A DNA stretch of 64,000 nucleotides from Nilaparvata lugens (Eukaryota > Arthropoda > Insecta > Hemiptera > Delphacidae). The DNA lies in contig NC_052511.1 in assembly GCF_014356525.2 (NCBI RefSeq), positions 35,369,121-35,433,120 on the forward strand, read 5' to 3'. This document shows, piece after piece, positions 12,540 through 25,333 of the stretch (positions are counted from its first letter, which is position 1; the number at the start of each line of letters is the position of its first letter). The notes beneath the pieces are model-generated. The model did not search any database, was not told where the DNA came from, and saw only the letters and a list, made by a program, of their open reading frames with translations. A program made the translations under genes and the position numbers.

Positions 12540-13146
12540 TCTTTATATATAAAAGCGAAATGGCACTCACTGACTGACTGACTGACTCACTCACTCACTC
12601 ACTCGCAGAACTAAAAATCTACCGGACCAAAAACGTTCAAATTTGGTAGGTATGTTCAGTTGGCCCTTTAGAAAGAAAACTTTTGGCAATATTTAACCTC
12701 TAAGGGTGGTTTTTAAGGGTTTAAAGTTCGTCTTTTAGCATGTATATTCTTCTTATTCACTTAATTATAATTGAAAAATGTCCATACCATATGTTAATAT
12801 AGAAATATAAAGAAAATAAAAATTTCAGTACCCTTTTTTTGAAATATTTTATCACATGTTTCGGACATGTATGCCATTTCCAAGTCACTGCTACTTCAAT
12901 CAGAGCTATTCCTGGGAATATTAAATTACCAGTCGTCAGGCTCGCTTCTCTCGCCATATCCGTTTAGCCTGACGTTTAGTCTGAACCCCCGACTGGATCG
13001 TCCTAATGATAAAAATGCTCAAATGAAAAATGCAGGCAAGCGAAGCGAACCTGCTGATCTCATCCTTAGACGATCCAGTCGGGGGTCCAGGGGGCAGAGC
13101 CCCCTTGCTAGACGGATATGGCGAGCGAAGCGAGCCTGACGGCTAG
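12540..13146 (+). mobile_element. Helitron-like element, family B, copy 1
   Basis: Starts TCTTTATATATAAAAGCGAAA and ends in a hairpin (GGCGAGCGAAGCGAGCC) followed by TGACGGCTAG/T. Near the 5' end is a GACT/CACT simple repeat, then a block shared with the other copies (GCAGAACTAAAAATCTACCG). The 3' third is itself an inverted repeat of TCGCTTCGCTCGCC-type and GGGGGTCCAGGGGGC-type segments. 5'-TC, hairpin and CTAG with A/T insertion fit Helitrons. No Rep/helicase. Confidence 0.7.
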
Positions 13147-14169
13147 TAATATAATATAGTCGCACCCCTTAATTAGGACACACAGAGAACATTCTTAGTT
13201 CAGCGGTCTTGGAAAATGAATACATGGAATCTGAAGTTAATAATTGAGTTAATATGAGATAGAGACGCTTATCAATTTTTTCAATTACTACTGAAGCTAC
13301 AGATACAAGCCCTCTATCTGAAATTATCTTGTTTTTTTACGTTTCATTGAGAAATCATAATAGGATACTTCTTGTATTTTTCTCTTTAGGGCTACTCTTA
13401 AATATAAATAGGAATACAAACACTTGTATATGATCGCCGCCAATTTCTGAATAGAAAGAACGTGGACCATGGAATCCCTGACCGCTCCATGTGTACACAC
13501 TCTTATTGCTTACCCACCTGATTCTCCTTTTCAACGTTTAAAAGTTCATGTTACTGCAACTACCATAGCAAACAAAGGTGAATAGCCCATTCAGAAGAAT
13601 TGCAGGAATATTCAACATTGAAGTTTCATTAAATTTAGCGATATATATTAAAAATCTTGATGATAACATAGATATAGCATTGCATAGATTCAGGTAGAAA
13701 GACTTCATTGGATGCAAAATAATTCCGAAGACTGAATGACATGAAATTTTCAAATCTAAAGAATAGAATCTCAATTGGAATCTCTACTGAATGATTCAAT
13801 CTCATAACGCTCCTAAGAAAATCCTATTCTAGATAAATGCTGGAGGTTTTCAACATTTCAAATAAAAATAATCGTTTCAGTCCCACTCATCTGGTCTTCT
13901 TTCTACTTCTATGAATGGGAAAGTGCAGATGGTCACTTTATTCATTTTATTTCATTCATTTCTATTGGTTTAATCTAACAACAAAATCTAACTCTATGCC
14001 GTACAAAGACATTTGCAGTTAACTCTTCAAATAATGGATTTTTGGATAGTAATGGATCTTCTCTTATAGAGACATTGAGATTGAAAATCAAGATGGTCTC
14101 GAAAAAACAATTACTATTTTATTCGAAGATTTGATTTTTGATTCAAGTCGCTCTCATTTGAAAGTATTA

Positions 14170-14326
14170 GTGCCGGTTGCACAAAAACCAGTTGAATTTT
14201 AATCGTGATTAATCTCATAAGAACCAATCATAGAAACCGCCATTCCGAAAAAGCATTCTTCAATAATTGCTTCTCATGAAATCAGTCATGATTGTAATTT
14301 AACTGGCTCTTGTGCAACCCAGCCTT
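14170..14326 (+). mobile_element. Palindromic MITE, CCGGTTGCACAAAAG family
   Basis: Begins GTGCCGGTTGCACAAAAAC and ends GGCTCTTGTGCAACCCAGC. Directly abuts another fold-back element at 14329-14517. Confidence 0.7.
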
Positions 14327-14328
14327 AG

Positions 14329-14517
14329 GGCCAAGCTATACGAAGCGTTTTTCTAGGCGTTTCATAAGAGTCAGCAAGGCACGAAGCTCTCAGATTGGCT
14401 GATTGGGTTGGCGTTCAGGAGTCAGCTGATAGTCAGCCAGTCGGGGAGCTTTCTGCCCTGCCGACTGACTCGTCTGAGAACGCCTGCAAAATGCTTCTTG
14501 TGGCTTGGCCCTTGCTC
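14329..14517 (+). mobile_element. Fold-back MITE, GGGCCAAGC termini
   Basis: Inverted termini AGGGCCAAGC...GCTTGGCCCT; the interior continues the palindrome (AAGCG...TGCTT). The short ORF at 14408 lies in this palindrome and is not a gene. Confidence 0.65.
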
Positions 14518-15170
14518 CAAAATATCTGGCAGACAAGAAATAAAGCACTACATGAGTTTCAATGACATTATTAAAATAATGGCATCAACGAAATGGATTG
14601 CATAAGGAAGAAATTTGAAAGAAACTAATACTGTAAATTACTCCACTGTTTCTTCCCAAGTCTAATGAGTTTCATCTTCAAATTTATACCACTTATACCT
14701 TGTTCTTCAAGACTGTATAATAACTAATAGCTTCAGCTTCAACTTATTACTATAACTTTACTCTCTTACGGCTTATTTCTCCCTCATAAACACGCATAAA
14801 TCGTCTTTTTTTCTTTAGGGTTACTGTTGAATATAGATAAAAATAGAAATCCGAGTACCCTTTTTGAAATTGTTCAGTCACAACAAGTTTCGGCTATATA
14901 ATGTGACTAAAAATGTTGTAACCAAACAATTTCAAAAAGAGACTCAAATTTCTATTTTTATTCACACACATACATCGTACATTATTAACTCATTTTTCTC
15001 ACCCATAGATTGCACATTATTAACTCATCTTTCTCACCCATAGATTGCACATTATACACTCATCTCTCTCACTCATACATCCTAAATTATAAACCTTATT
15101 CCTCCCCTTATAACACGCATACATCGTACATTATTAACTTATATATCTCTCTCTCATATATCATTGATAA

Positions 15171-16403
15171 TTAGTATCAGGGAACGAGCTTCGCTCGTTA
15201 TTTTTATTTATTGATAAACAGTACACAATTCTCTAAAATGATCGTGTTTAGATTTCACAGCTGGCTATACGTCAGCTTATGAATTTCGGTGATGCGATAT
15301 TTTGATTTTTCACATACTCACTCGCTCACTCACTTTTTTACTATCCACAGACGACGAAAGTCTCAGCTGTTTCTGCCAAGGATGAATTATCATTTTAATG
15401 TCATTCAGCGAGTTTTCTCAAGGATGAGACCTGGTGCAATCGAATTTTTATATCATAAACCTACTATGTTCCAAATTTCGTGAAAATCGTCAGAGCCGTT
15501 TTCGAGATCCGTTGAACATAAATATATAACTAAATAAAATGAATAAATGTTTAATTCCCAAAAAAAACTAAAACTACAAGATCAATTACACAAAATATTA
15601 GATAAATTACAAATATTACATACAATAGTTAGTTTCGAAAAATTCTTATAATGTGTCCTCTACTTGTTTAGTTTTTTCTGTGTGGAAATTGACCTACTCC
15701 TCTATGGCGTACCATGTTCTAGAGTAGGTTTTGTTAGTTTTTTTTTGTGCGTATTATCAATTAGTTAGTGTTTAGTAAGTCATTAGGTGGTTAGTTGTTA
15801 TTTGAAATAATGTTTTCTATGTTCTGTCTTCCTTTGCTCATCAACCAATTGTGTGCTATTGTTTTGAACTTTCTAGGATGATCAATCTGTTTAGAGTTTG
15901 CAGGAAGTAGATTATATAATTTTGGTGTTAAATGATTGAAATGTCTCTGGTATAGTGCCTTCCTTGCAACACTGGTGATGAGAAGATTCCTGTATCTGGT
16001 GTTGTGGTTGTGGTTTCTGGTTTGAAATGTTGTTGGGTTCATGTGTAATCTGCATAGTATCTCCTTGGAGTAAAGCTGTCTTGGATCCATCACGTCAAAC
16101 TCATTGAATAGCTGGTCTGATGAATAGCGTGGAGGCTTCTGGTTGATGACCCTCATGATCAGCTTCTGTATCTTGAGGAGCGGTTCGATGTGCAAGAAGC
16201 TTGCACCTCCCCATCCCACAATCCTATACAGCATGAGGGACTGTGCTAGAGGGAAGTAGATAACTCTTAGACATCCCTTGTCGACCAGTGTCCTCAGAAT
16301 ATCCTGAATCTGTGGATGGTCTTCCTCAGTCTCCCGCATACTAGATATAAATATAAATAACCAGATATAAAAATACAGAAATCGCTCGCTTAATATAATA
16401 GGA
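15171..16403 (-). mobile_element. Helitron-like element, family A, interrupted by a retrotransposon fragment
   Basis: On the minus strand it starts TCCTATTATATTAAGCGAGC (16403) and ends with a perfect hairpin ACGAGCGAAGCTCGT, then TCCCTGATACTAA/T (15171). CTAA satisfies the CTRR rule. Shares its interior with 5402-6188. About 15535-16345 is a non-LTR retrotransposon piece inserted into its (TA)-rich 5' part. Confidence 0.65.
15791..16339 (-). pseudogene. Non-LTR retrotransposon RT, C-terminal fragment
   Basis: 182-codon open frame matching the region after the palm domain of Jockey/CR1-like reverse transcriptases. It has the LYRIVGWGGAS motif, a region rich in KIQKLIMRVI, the RYSSDQLF and RQLYSKE blocks, and a tail ending near FKTIAHNWL. 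The frame opens abruptly at about 16340 where the element is 5'-truncated, so the Met is not a true start. The catalytic domain is absent. The 3' UTR runs to about 15535 and ends in an ATTTATT-rich tail inside a Helitron-like copy. Not functional alone. Confidence 0.8.
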
Positions 16404-18857
16404 TAAACTAATCTTTCTCACTCACACGTCGTAGGCTACATTACAAACTCCCCCACTCACTCACTCTCTCTCTCTCAAGGCTTATAACAACCACCTCATT
16501 CGAAGATGGATTTGAAATAAACTTAGACCGCCACCTGATGTTATCCAATCTTAATCCACCGCGTCCAATTTCTCCGACTTGACAATTTCTCTCTCAAGTA
16601 AGTCCACGTCCTGACAATGATTGAATGTAGATGAAGGCCCCTGGGGGTGGGGAAGGTACAGCGGGGGGGGGGGGGTTGGTTGAGAGGGTGTTAAGGGGGC
16701 AATCCATTAGGTTTCGCACCCTCCTCATATATACGATCCAGAGCCCAGCTCCACTAATGGATCATTCCTGAGATTCTCGACGAAAGATTAATGCATTAGG
16801 TTGTCATTCTTTTTGCTTATGGGTACAAAAAATATTTCTATATAGTTGGCAATACTGTACAGCTGGAAAACACAGCGTTTCCTATCCTTTTTGTGCCTAA
16901 TGTAAAGTGTATGCCACTATCGCTCTCACTAAGAAAACTCTGCAGTGTTGTACCCTTCAAGTGCTGGGTGTGCCCCGATGAAGGAGTGCTAAATTATAGG
17001 CCTCTTTTCTGTTTTTCTACTTGTTCAGTCTCTCTCTCTCCCACTCTCTCTCTCTTTCAGTTTCTTTCTCTAACACATCTGTGACTTTGTTTTTTATAGC
17101 TTTCCACTACTTTTATCCCACCTTTCCTTCATTCTATACACTCTCTTCCAACTTTGAAAAAGTGGAAAACTATTGGGATATTTCCTTCTTCTCTCTCATT
17201 CTCTCTCTATCTGTTGGTTTTTCACTCCTCAATCTCAACTTTGAATCTCTGCTCTCTTTCTCTCTTTAGCTCTATATTATACTCCTATCTTATACCTTTT
17301 CCTCTACTTTATCTTCTCTCTATTAACATTGAAAAAGTGGAAAATTATGGGCACCTTTCCTTTTCCCCCATTCGCTCTGTCACTTTCACTCTTCTCCCCT
17401 CTATTTGTTGGTTTCTTACTTTTTTTTATCTGAATTCTGATTTTCTGCACTTTGTAGCTTCGTATCATTTTCCCCCTCAATATTTATTGCCTCTTCCTTC
17501 ACTTTATGCACTCTTTTTCAACTTTTAACATATTCCTTTTTTTTGAACTTCTTATTTTATGGTTTGTTATCCTAGTCTGTCATTAGTCAAAGTAGAGAAC
17601 ACTGTTTTTTCAAATCCGTAATGATGCCATATCGTTTGTGAGCTATGAAAACCTATTATGATCTACCAGAATATTTTATCACAATTTTGAAAATTTAATA
17701 TGAAAAGATATATTTTATGATAGATATAATATGAATAGAAACGAAATGGACTTAATCAACAAAAAAATTGAACAAAACACATTCCAAACAGTTCTCAATC
17801 TGATGAGAAACAAATTGGGAGAATAAACAGTGAAGAAATAAACAGTTTTTAGGCTTGACACTCCGCCGTCAGCCAATAGAAAATAGAAGAGATTTATTTT
17901 ATGGTAGATATCATATGAATAGAAATCAATGGACTTCATCAACAAACAAATTTCAAAAAGTTCTTAATCTAATGAGAAACAAATTGGAAGAATAAGCAGT
18001 GAAGAAATAAACAGTTTTTAGGCTTGACACTATACCGTAAGATTATGGTGGATATAATATATTTGAAAAATAATTGATCATTTTTGACTATAACCAACAA
18101 TAAATATATATCATTCATATCAGATAATTATACCGGGATGATTTGTGTCACAGTTTGTCTACTATCGAATGCGGAGGTAACGGAAAATTGGCAACTCTGC
18201 CGACTTATCATTTCCACTGATGTAAATACCTGAACCTCACTATAGGCTCATATACGAGAGAGGGGTTGATCTGTGCCAGTATAAGAAGGAGCAGAGAAAA
18301 CTAATACAATAAGATTGTTTTATTCTATGACAGGAGTATTAAAAATACTCCAATCTTCAGAATAAAGACCAGCTGGCATATGAATGAGACTAAGTACATC
18401 ATTATTATCAATTCTGTCTCAAATTGAATATTGTCGACACATTGTTGGCACATTTGCCAGCAAGTCCAGTGTTAAATAACATGCAAACATCAACAAGTTG
18501 GTTGGCTTTTTCAGTTGGGCATAAATTGGAGCAGATAGTTGGCAAGCGTTACACTACTATTTCTTTCTTCAATCAATTGCCCATTATCAAAGCTATAACT
18601 CCATTCATCTAGATTAAATATTAAACTATAAATCGCAATGACGTCGAATGCTCTGATATGAGAAATAAATAATACAAAATAAGTTCCGTTACTTTACAAC
18701 CTTTTTAATGTGCGCGACTTAATGAACGCACTGTACTTAATCTTATATTTTCTTTACGGACCGGATAAAACCGTAACTGAATTATGGGTTGCTGGAATTA
18801 AAAATATGTGAAGCTGAACATAGATTGAGAAATAAAGTGGAGTAAGAAAATGAAGAG

Positions 18858-18889
<32 letters not shown>

Positions 18890-20194
18890 AGAAGAAGAAG
18901 AAGAAAAGAAGAGGAAGACGAAGAAGAAGAAGACAATGGAGAGGAAGAAAAAATTGAAGAAGGTCACATGTTCCTGTTTGCTTTCACCGAGTCTCAAACA
19001 GAATATTTTCTGCTTGAGTTGTCAATATAGGACCCCTAATAATAATTATAATCAATCTCTTATAATCTTCTCTATTAATAATTCAAAGTGCTATTAATAA
19101 AACAATCATCATTGAAATCAGCCATCTGATTTTTCTTGTAAGATGATATCATCTTGAGGCAGTAGAGATGACGAATCAAGTCTTGCCTGCGCTTTTCTTT
19201 TAGTCATGTTATCCCGAAACTAACTCTTGTAGCTTCATTTTCTCTTTTTTCATACATTATCGAACAAGAGTTCATAAAGAGGAGTAGTATAATTTCTGCA
19301 GAGCTCCATATTGGATTTAAATCTTCAACTTCAAACAGATAAACAGGTTAGTGGAATGCAATAATAGTAGTTTATAATTATTTTCACGATATGTACGTTC
19401 TCCACAGAGCTGTAAAATTAGTATCAAAGATACAAATAAATAATACAAAAATGAATTTCATGAGTACATTGAAAACCTCAGTTCCCAAGTCTATATAGTG
19501 AGGTCCATATTACATTGGCAGTGGAGAAAGATGGGACAAACAGGGTTGCCGATTCTCTGTCTTGCAACTGCTTTATATAGAGGATAGCTGATACTGTTAT
19601 ATAATATATGATGTAATAATCAACTGTTCAATAATGTTTAAGATAACCAACTATTTTTCATTTGTCAAATACTCTTGGTATTTTGAAGTGTTGAGTCGTC
19701 TGTGTTGTAAGAATAGATGAAATCGTTATATTCCATTAATGTTTCATCCTTTTTAATATAAATATATTCAATTATATTTTATTTGTCAAGAAAATACATT
19801 TATCCTTCTCTTAACAATGATTTCATGATTTGGATTGATGAATTTTAATTCTACATTGTTGAAAAACGATCTGGCAACGTTGCGGAGCTAGGAGAGGAAG
19901 GCCCTATTTGCTTTGTCGAACGATAGACTAGAATAGCAACATCAATATCAATCAAATAGACTTTACTGTCATTATAACGTGGACCTCACCAAAGTCAAAG
20001 ATGCAATCAATGAGAATTTGTACATCTTTTTATTCACTTATCAAATAAGATGTACTATGGTGTACTACATTATAACTTGGACCTTAATACAGTGAAAGAT
20101 GCAGGCAATACGAATTTTCTCATCTCCTGTACTGTATTCATTCACTGATAAAATCAAGAATGATCTATAAAAATTGAATGTTTTATTGCTCAAG
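16404..20194. other. No gene seen: CT-rich tract, 185-bp duplication and (GAA)n
   Basis: Contains a CT-rich tract (17010-17530), a tandem duplication of about 185 bp (17710-18040; GAAGAAATAAACAGTTTTTAG twice), a (GAA)n microsatellite (18850-18960) and the DNA element at 19494-19993. Immediately upstream of the secreted-peptide gene; no clear promoter identified. Confidence 0.55.
19494..19993 (+). mobile_element. 500-bp DNA element, TATAGTGAGGTCCA termini
   Basis: Left end TATAGTGAGGTCCATATTA; right end ATTATAACGTGGACCTCAC. No ORF. It lies about 200 bp upstream of the nested secreted-peptide gene. Confidence 0.7.
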
Positions 20195-20195
20195 G

Positions 20196-20369
20196 ATGCA
20201 GTTCCGGTTTCCGATTTTACTTCTAATTGTGGCGTTGCTGAGTATTGTCACTATCTCGTCCGCAGCTCGTTCAAGAGAAAATATCAGGCCTATGAGCATT
20301 ATGAACATGAAACCAAACTGTCCACAAGGAGCTTATAAAGTTAACGGCCAATGGAGATGCAGAAAATAA
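20196..20369 (+). CDS. Small secreted two-cysteine peptide
   Basis: The ORF encodes 57 residues. Residues 1 to about 23 form a typical signal peptide: Met-Gln-Phe-Arg, then a leucine/isoleucine-rich core, then SSAA. The mature peptide of about 34 residues is basic and ends with two cysteines 13 positions apart in CPQGAYKVNGQWRC, followed by RK. It is probably exported and closed by one disulphide. I chose the ATG at 20196 rather than the in-frame ATG at 20178, because the signal peptide begins there and because a plausible acceptor (ttattgctcaag) ends at 20194, which would make the upstream ATG intronic. After the TAA a strong donor (ATG/GTGAGT, junction 20379/20380) suggests a 3'-UTR intron. 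The gene lies in the nAChR intron on the opposite strand. Single-loop basic peptides of this kind are common among insect secreted peptides (immune, venom, salivary or reproductive), but I recognise no family. Confidence 0.6.
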   Translation: MQFRFPILLLIVALLSIVTISSAARSRENIRPMSIMNMKPNCPQGAYKVNGQWRCRK

Positions 20370-20543
20370 CAGCATTATGGTGAGTTCTGTATCATTCATT
20401 AAAAGATTATATAGTCTATAAATTCTCATATCCATATCCTCCTCTCATTAGACACAGAATTCACACTTTATGTAATGTGAATTTCCCCTATCAAGTCGTT
20501 TACTTGATAAAAACTTTTCCTCTAAAGGCGTGCTACGTGCTAC

Positions 20544-21063
20544 CATAGAGAAACAATAGCGTAATCCGTATACCATATCCCAGAGTATAGGGCGTTCATG
20601 TTGCAACTTTTAATGTTATCTCAAGCTGATTACTGTCGATTTTTACTGTTTTGTTAGGGTGAGAGTGTATGAACGGCACAGTAAGATAGACTACGAGGGT
20701 CACACAGCTTCACGGGAGAGAACTACGTGGACTATCGGCTTGAGATAACAGTAAAAGTTGCGACATAAGTGTCCTATACCATGGGATATATACTTAAGCT
20801 ATTGTTTCTCTATATCCCATGGTATATAGGACGTTTATGTCGCAACTTTTACTGTTATCTCAAGCCGATAGTCCATGTAATTCTTTCCCGTGAAGCTGTG
20901 TGACACTGGTAGTCTCTCATACTGTGCCGTTCATACACTCTCACTCCAACAAAACAGTAAAAATCGACAGTAATCGGCTTGAGATAACAGTAAAAGTTGC
21001 AACATAAACGCCCCTATACCATGAGATGATATGGTATACGAATTACGCTATTGTTTCTCTATG
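20544..21063 (+). mobile_element. Dimeric CA...TG MITE with 7-bp target duplication
   Basis: Starts CATAGAGAAACAATAGCG and ends with its inverse, CGCTATTGTTTCTCTATG. Two near-complete 270-bp monomers are joined at about 20815 and share blocks such as CAACTTTTACTGTTATCTCA. Flanked by GTGCTAC at 20537-20543 and 21064-21070. Single copies occur at 44123-44397 and 62830-63104. Confidence 0.8.
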
Positions 21064-21418
21064 GTGCTACTTTAATCATTGATAGAAATAAATTTATTCA
21101 TTAAATATGATTAAATACATCATATTTCGAGTTACATTCATTTAATTGGTGACTTGCCAATAATTTCAGTAACTAGTTACTACTAAATATGATAGTTACT
21201 TAAAGATTAATACCAACAACAGTAAAGACTTGTTTCAATCTCGAAATAGACATTGAGAGATCAATAATTCATGAATTCTAAGGTATTTTTATTCAAATAT
21301 GAAGTTATTCTGTTACAGTTAAATATAGTAAATGAAAATGTTCTATCAATGGAGAATTACACAGTTAAATAGTAAATGGAAATGTTTTATCAAATGGAGA
21401 ATTACACTTTATAATATG

Positions 21419-22320
21419 AAGCTGACCATCAGCTGATGAAAAGCGAAATGTGCGTGTTCATGGCGCATAAGTCTGTACGCATCTATATATTATACTAGCC
21501 GTCAGACTCGCTTCGCTCGCCATATCCGTCTAGCGAGGGGGCTCCACCCCCTGGACCCCCGACTGGATCGTCCAAAAATGAGATCAGTGGACAACATTAT
21601 TACACCCCACCTGAGCTTCTTCTGTACTAAATTTGAACTATTTCTGTTAATTTGTTCTCGATAAATCTGAGAGAAAGCAGAAAAAAAACGCTAATTTTGG
21701 GCGTATCTTTGACGTTATTGCGAATTCCTTCTAACACAACCGTATTACACCTTAGCTAAGCTTCTGTACTGAATTTGAACATTTTATGTTCATTTGTTCT
21801 CGATGAAGCTGGGAAAACGCTAAAAAAACGTTGGAAAAACGCAGATTTTAGGCGTATCTTTGGAAATTTTTCCAAATCCGTTCTTAGTGCGCCTCTAAAG
21901 GGTCAACTGAACATACCTACCAAATTTGAACGTTTTTGGTCCGGTAGATTTTTAGTTCTGCGAGTGAGTGAGTGAGTGAGTCAGTCAGTCAGTCAGTCAG
22001 TGAGTGCCATTTCGCTTTTATATATAGATACAGAGAAAACTCCTATAATTAATTCAGAGAAAACTGCTATTAATTCTATTAATTATTAATAAAACTATTA
22101 ATTCATTAATTAAAACTATTCAATTAATTATAAACATTAAATATAAACATTAAATATAAACATTAATTAAAACTATTCACTAATTAAAACACTATTAATT
22201 AAAACTATTAATTCATTAATAATGCTATTATTAATTCTGTGATAGATATTATATACATGCGTACAGACTTATGCGCCACGAACACGCACATTTCGCTTTT
22301 CATCAGCGAATTTTCAGCTT
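21419..22320. mobile_element. Inverted-repeat element split by a Helitron-like copy
   Basis: Arms 21419-21483 and 22257-22320 are near-perfect inverted repeats, starting AAGCTGA and including AAAGCGAAATGTGCGTGTTC. Between them lie AT-rich tandem ATTAATT-type repeats and the Helitron-like 21495-22028. A related end is at about 22360-22425. Confidence 0.65.
21495..22028 (-). mobile_element. Helitron-like element, family B, copy 2
   Basis: On the minus strand it starts TCTATATATAAAAGCGAAAT and ends GGCTAG/T. It is inserted inside the inverted-repeat element 21419-22320. Confidence 0.7.
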
Positions 22321-24790
22321 TTTATATCTATATTTGTACACGAACAGTAGGATACAAATATAATAGGCTGATAGAAAGTGAAATCTGGCATTCGTGAGGC
22401 ATAAGTCTGTATGCACCTTTAGAAAAGGAAGAAAAAAACTTTCTCAGGGTAGTAAATTGTTCTTATAGTTTAAATCATATTGAAAAATGTCAAGAAATGC
22501 ATTATTCATCTAGAATAAGTTTGGTTTGAATATTGTTGAGTAATGCTTATTCATTCGTGTCACCTTGGGAACCTCTTTGAAAAACTTTTACTTTGATAAA
22601 TTTTTCTTTTTTTTCTCTCAGCATTTATCATAATAGTATAAGCATTATTATATTCTTTCTCTAAATGTCAATTATTGTACAATAGGCGAAAGCTTGCTGT
22701 CAATATTGTTCATGAATTACATGTCAATCCATCTACAGGGATTCTTTTTCAACTAGGCTAATTCTCAAAAGAGAATAATTTCCCGGATAATCTAATTCGG
22801 CTCCATATAGTGAGACTCACTCAATACTGTCAGCATTGAATGAACGAGAAGCATTGATAAAACTCATGAGGGATGCTGACAGTTTAAAGTGAATCTCACC
22901 GTATGGTCCATTACGATAATAGGCTTGAACCGAACCTCCATCTAAGTCTATTAGTTAATAGAGAGTCAAACAATCCATTGTTCACCAGAATACATTGGAG
23001 ATGCATCCCTTCTCAACAGAGCTTAAGCATGTTGATCGAGTCTCGACTCCAGTCCTTAGCAGAGTCCGACTTAAGTCTCTTCGATTCAGTCAGTCTAAAT
23101 AACTCTTCTATCTGAAGTCAGTCATTGACATAACAAAAATTGATTTACAGTATTAATTTTTTTATTTATGCGAGTTATATAGGATATTTCCATTAATAGA
23201 AGCAATTTGATTTTCAAAGTTTGTTCTCAATCAACATTCCATGAAGTTGCATAACTACAGATTTAGTAAAACCATAGAGGAAAGATAGCGTTAGAATAGC
23301 ATTGATATGAGTAACGACCTTATAGTCTCTTTTCTGTATAGGGCTACTTTTATAGAAAAAGAAAGAAAAATAAAAATTATTGTACCCTTTTTTGAAATAT
23401 TAAATCACAACATGTTTCGGACATTGATGCCATTTTCAAGTGATATGAAATAAATAAATAAAACCGACCTTATAGATATGTGATATAGATATCACATGGT
23501 AAAAAACACTATATGGGCTACTTTATATTAATTGAGTATTAATGAAAACAATAGAAAAAAATTGTAGTATCCTTTCATTAAAATATTATAATGTTTTAAA
23601 GTTTTTTAAAATATTTCAATAAAAGGGTACTACAAGTTTTTATTAATATCACATGGTATACGTTGTTCTTGTTATGAATTTCTGAACGATTTACTTACTG
23701 TTAACTCAAGTCTATTTCTATCACATATAGTTCTTCCATAGAGAAAAGATACCATGAGAAGATATTCCATGGTATAGGTCCTTCATGTTCTAAATTTCTA
23801 GACGTTTTTCTGTTAACTCAAGCGGACTGTCTATAAATACTGTTTTGGCCGGGTGCGAGTGTGAGAACGGTATGAGTATGAAAGACTACCATCGTCACAA
23901 AGCTTTACGAAAGACAACTACTAAGACTAACCGCTTGAGTTGAAATTGAAAATTTGAATAAAAATCATGAAATTTCTTCTTATAGTATCTTTTCTCCATG
24001 ATAGTCTATAACTTTATTCAAATTCTGAAAGAGAAGTATGATGAATGTGAGAAACTGCAATCACTCTATCCATTAACTCTATGGAAACTGTATGAGAAAC
24101 AGATTATTTCTTCTAGGTACGCCCCTCTACAATTCTATTAGTGGAAGCCAGTTTCAAGGCCAGCAGAGGGGTCTACCACGTCAAACAAGATCGACCAATC
24201 AAAAGCGAGTATTATTTCGATACAGGTGCCTAGTCCTAATCCACGCCCACAACGCCCGCTCATTGGCTGTCGCTGCTACATCATTGCAGAGATTCCATTT
24301 TCTTGATCTACATACTATTGGAGTGATGTGATGTTTTTGCTTGAATCTCAATAATAATTATTATCCATGAAGAGAGTTGAAGATGGGTGATACATGTTAT
24401 GCTCGGTCTTCATAATTATTATTATATAATAAATGGAATTTTAAAAATGAATATTGGTTGAGATTCTTTTTTGAAATTTTGAATGATCTCGCATAGATTC
24501 TTGAAGAGATTGAAAAAAGTGGAATGATAATGATATTGTAGATATGATTATTTATTATAGAATGAATGAAATTAATTGAATAAAACCCGATTTTCAAACT
24601 TTTGGATGTGACTACATGTAGCTTCATGTAACCATGTGTAATCTGTAACATGCTATTTGTTTTGTAATTCTTTGTTATTTTGTTTTGTGTGTTTTTAATA
24701 AATTGAAATTGAAATATCTAAATTTGGGAGAAGAATGGTACATGGTTACCTTACTCTTCTCTCCCTATCATTTTGATGATATACTTATTG
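22321..24790. other. No gene seen: MITE-like fragments
   Basis: Holds a short inverted-repeat element at 22803-22905 (TATAGTGAGACTCACT...AGTGAATCTCACC) with repeated GATGCTGACAG / CTGTCAGCAT ends, and diverged fold-back relatives of the CA...TG family at 23690-24000. A GC-richer patch at 24110-24290 carries ACCAATCA, CATTGGCTG and CCACGCCCA, which could be regulatory but is unproven. Confidence 0.45.
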
Positions 24791-25333
24791 TATCAATAAG
24801 ATAAGATATTTATTGACAATTGTTACTAGGTTGTTGCCTATGGTAACATTCACAAAAATTGGCATTACAAAATCAAATTAAACTTAAGAAATAAATAATT
24901 ATTTTCAGTTTCGCATCAGTATTAATCAATTACAAATATTGAAGAAAATAATATTGTACATATTGAGCCATCAACATCAACTAAAGTATTATCACATTAG
25001 CAAACTAAAGTTGTTATTTGCATCTATGTGGAGTGGAACTTATCATGAAAGTATAACATGAAAAATTGAAGTTCACAATAAAATACAATAGAGGGAAGAT
25101 GTAATAGGTGATAGATAACCTATGAAGGTGGCCCCATTACAAAACATTGTGATCGGACTTTTAATAAAAAAAGAGAAGTAATAATGAAGCTGTGCATGAA
25201 AATAGGAGCAATGAAATGAGAGCGTGAATGCACCAAACCCTGCCAATCATAATGACCTTATTCTAATGTATAATTTATTAATGACGACAGAAGCCTCGAT
25301 TTGAACAAGTAGAAGGTTGGTGAGAAAATGAAC

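Noticed and set aside
12540..13146. Bacterial terminator or horizontal bacterial fragment suggested by GGGGGCTCCGCCCCC-type hairpins
   Set aside because: The hairpins recur as part of three copies with the same ends and are better explained as Helitron-like termini.
18754..18997. Poly-Ser and poly-Phe ORFs
   Set aside because: Both are readings of the (GAA)n microsatellite on the minus strand.
24092..24331. 79-codon ORF in the GC-richer patch
   Set aside because: No domain, signal peptide or splice context; composition alone is insufficient.
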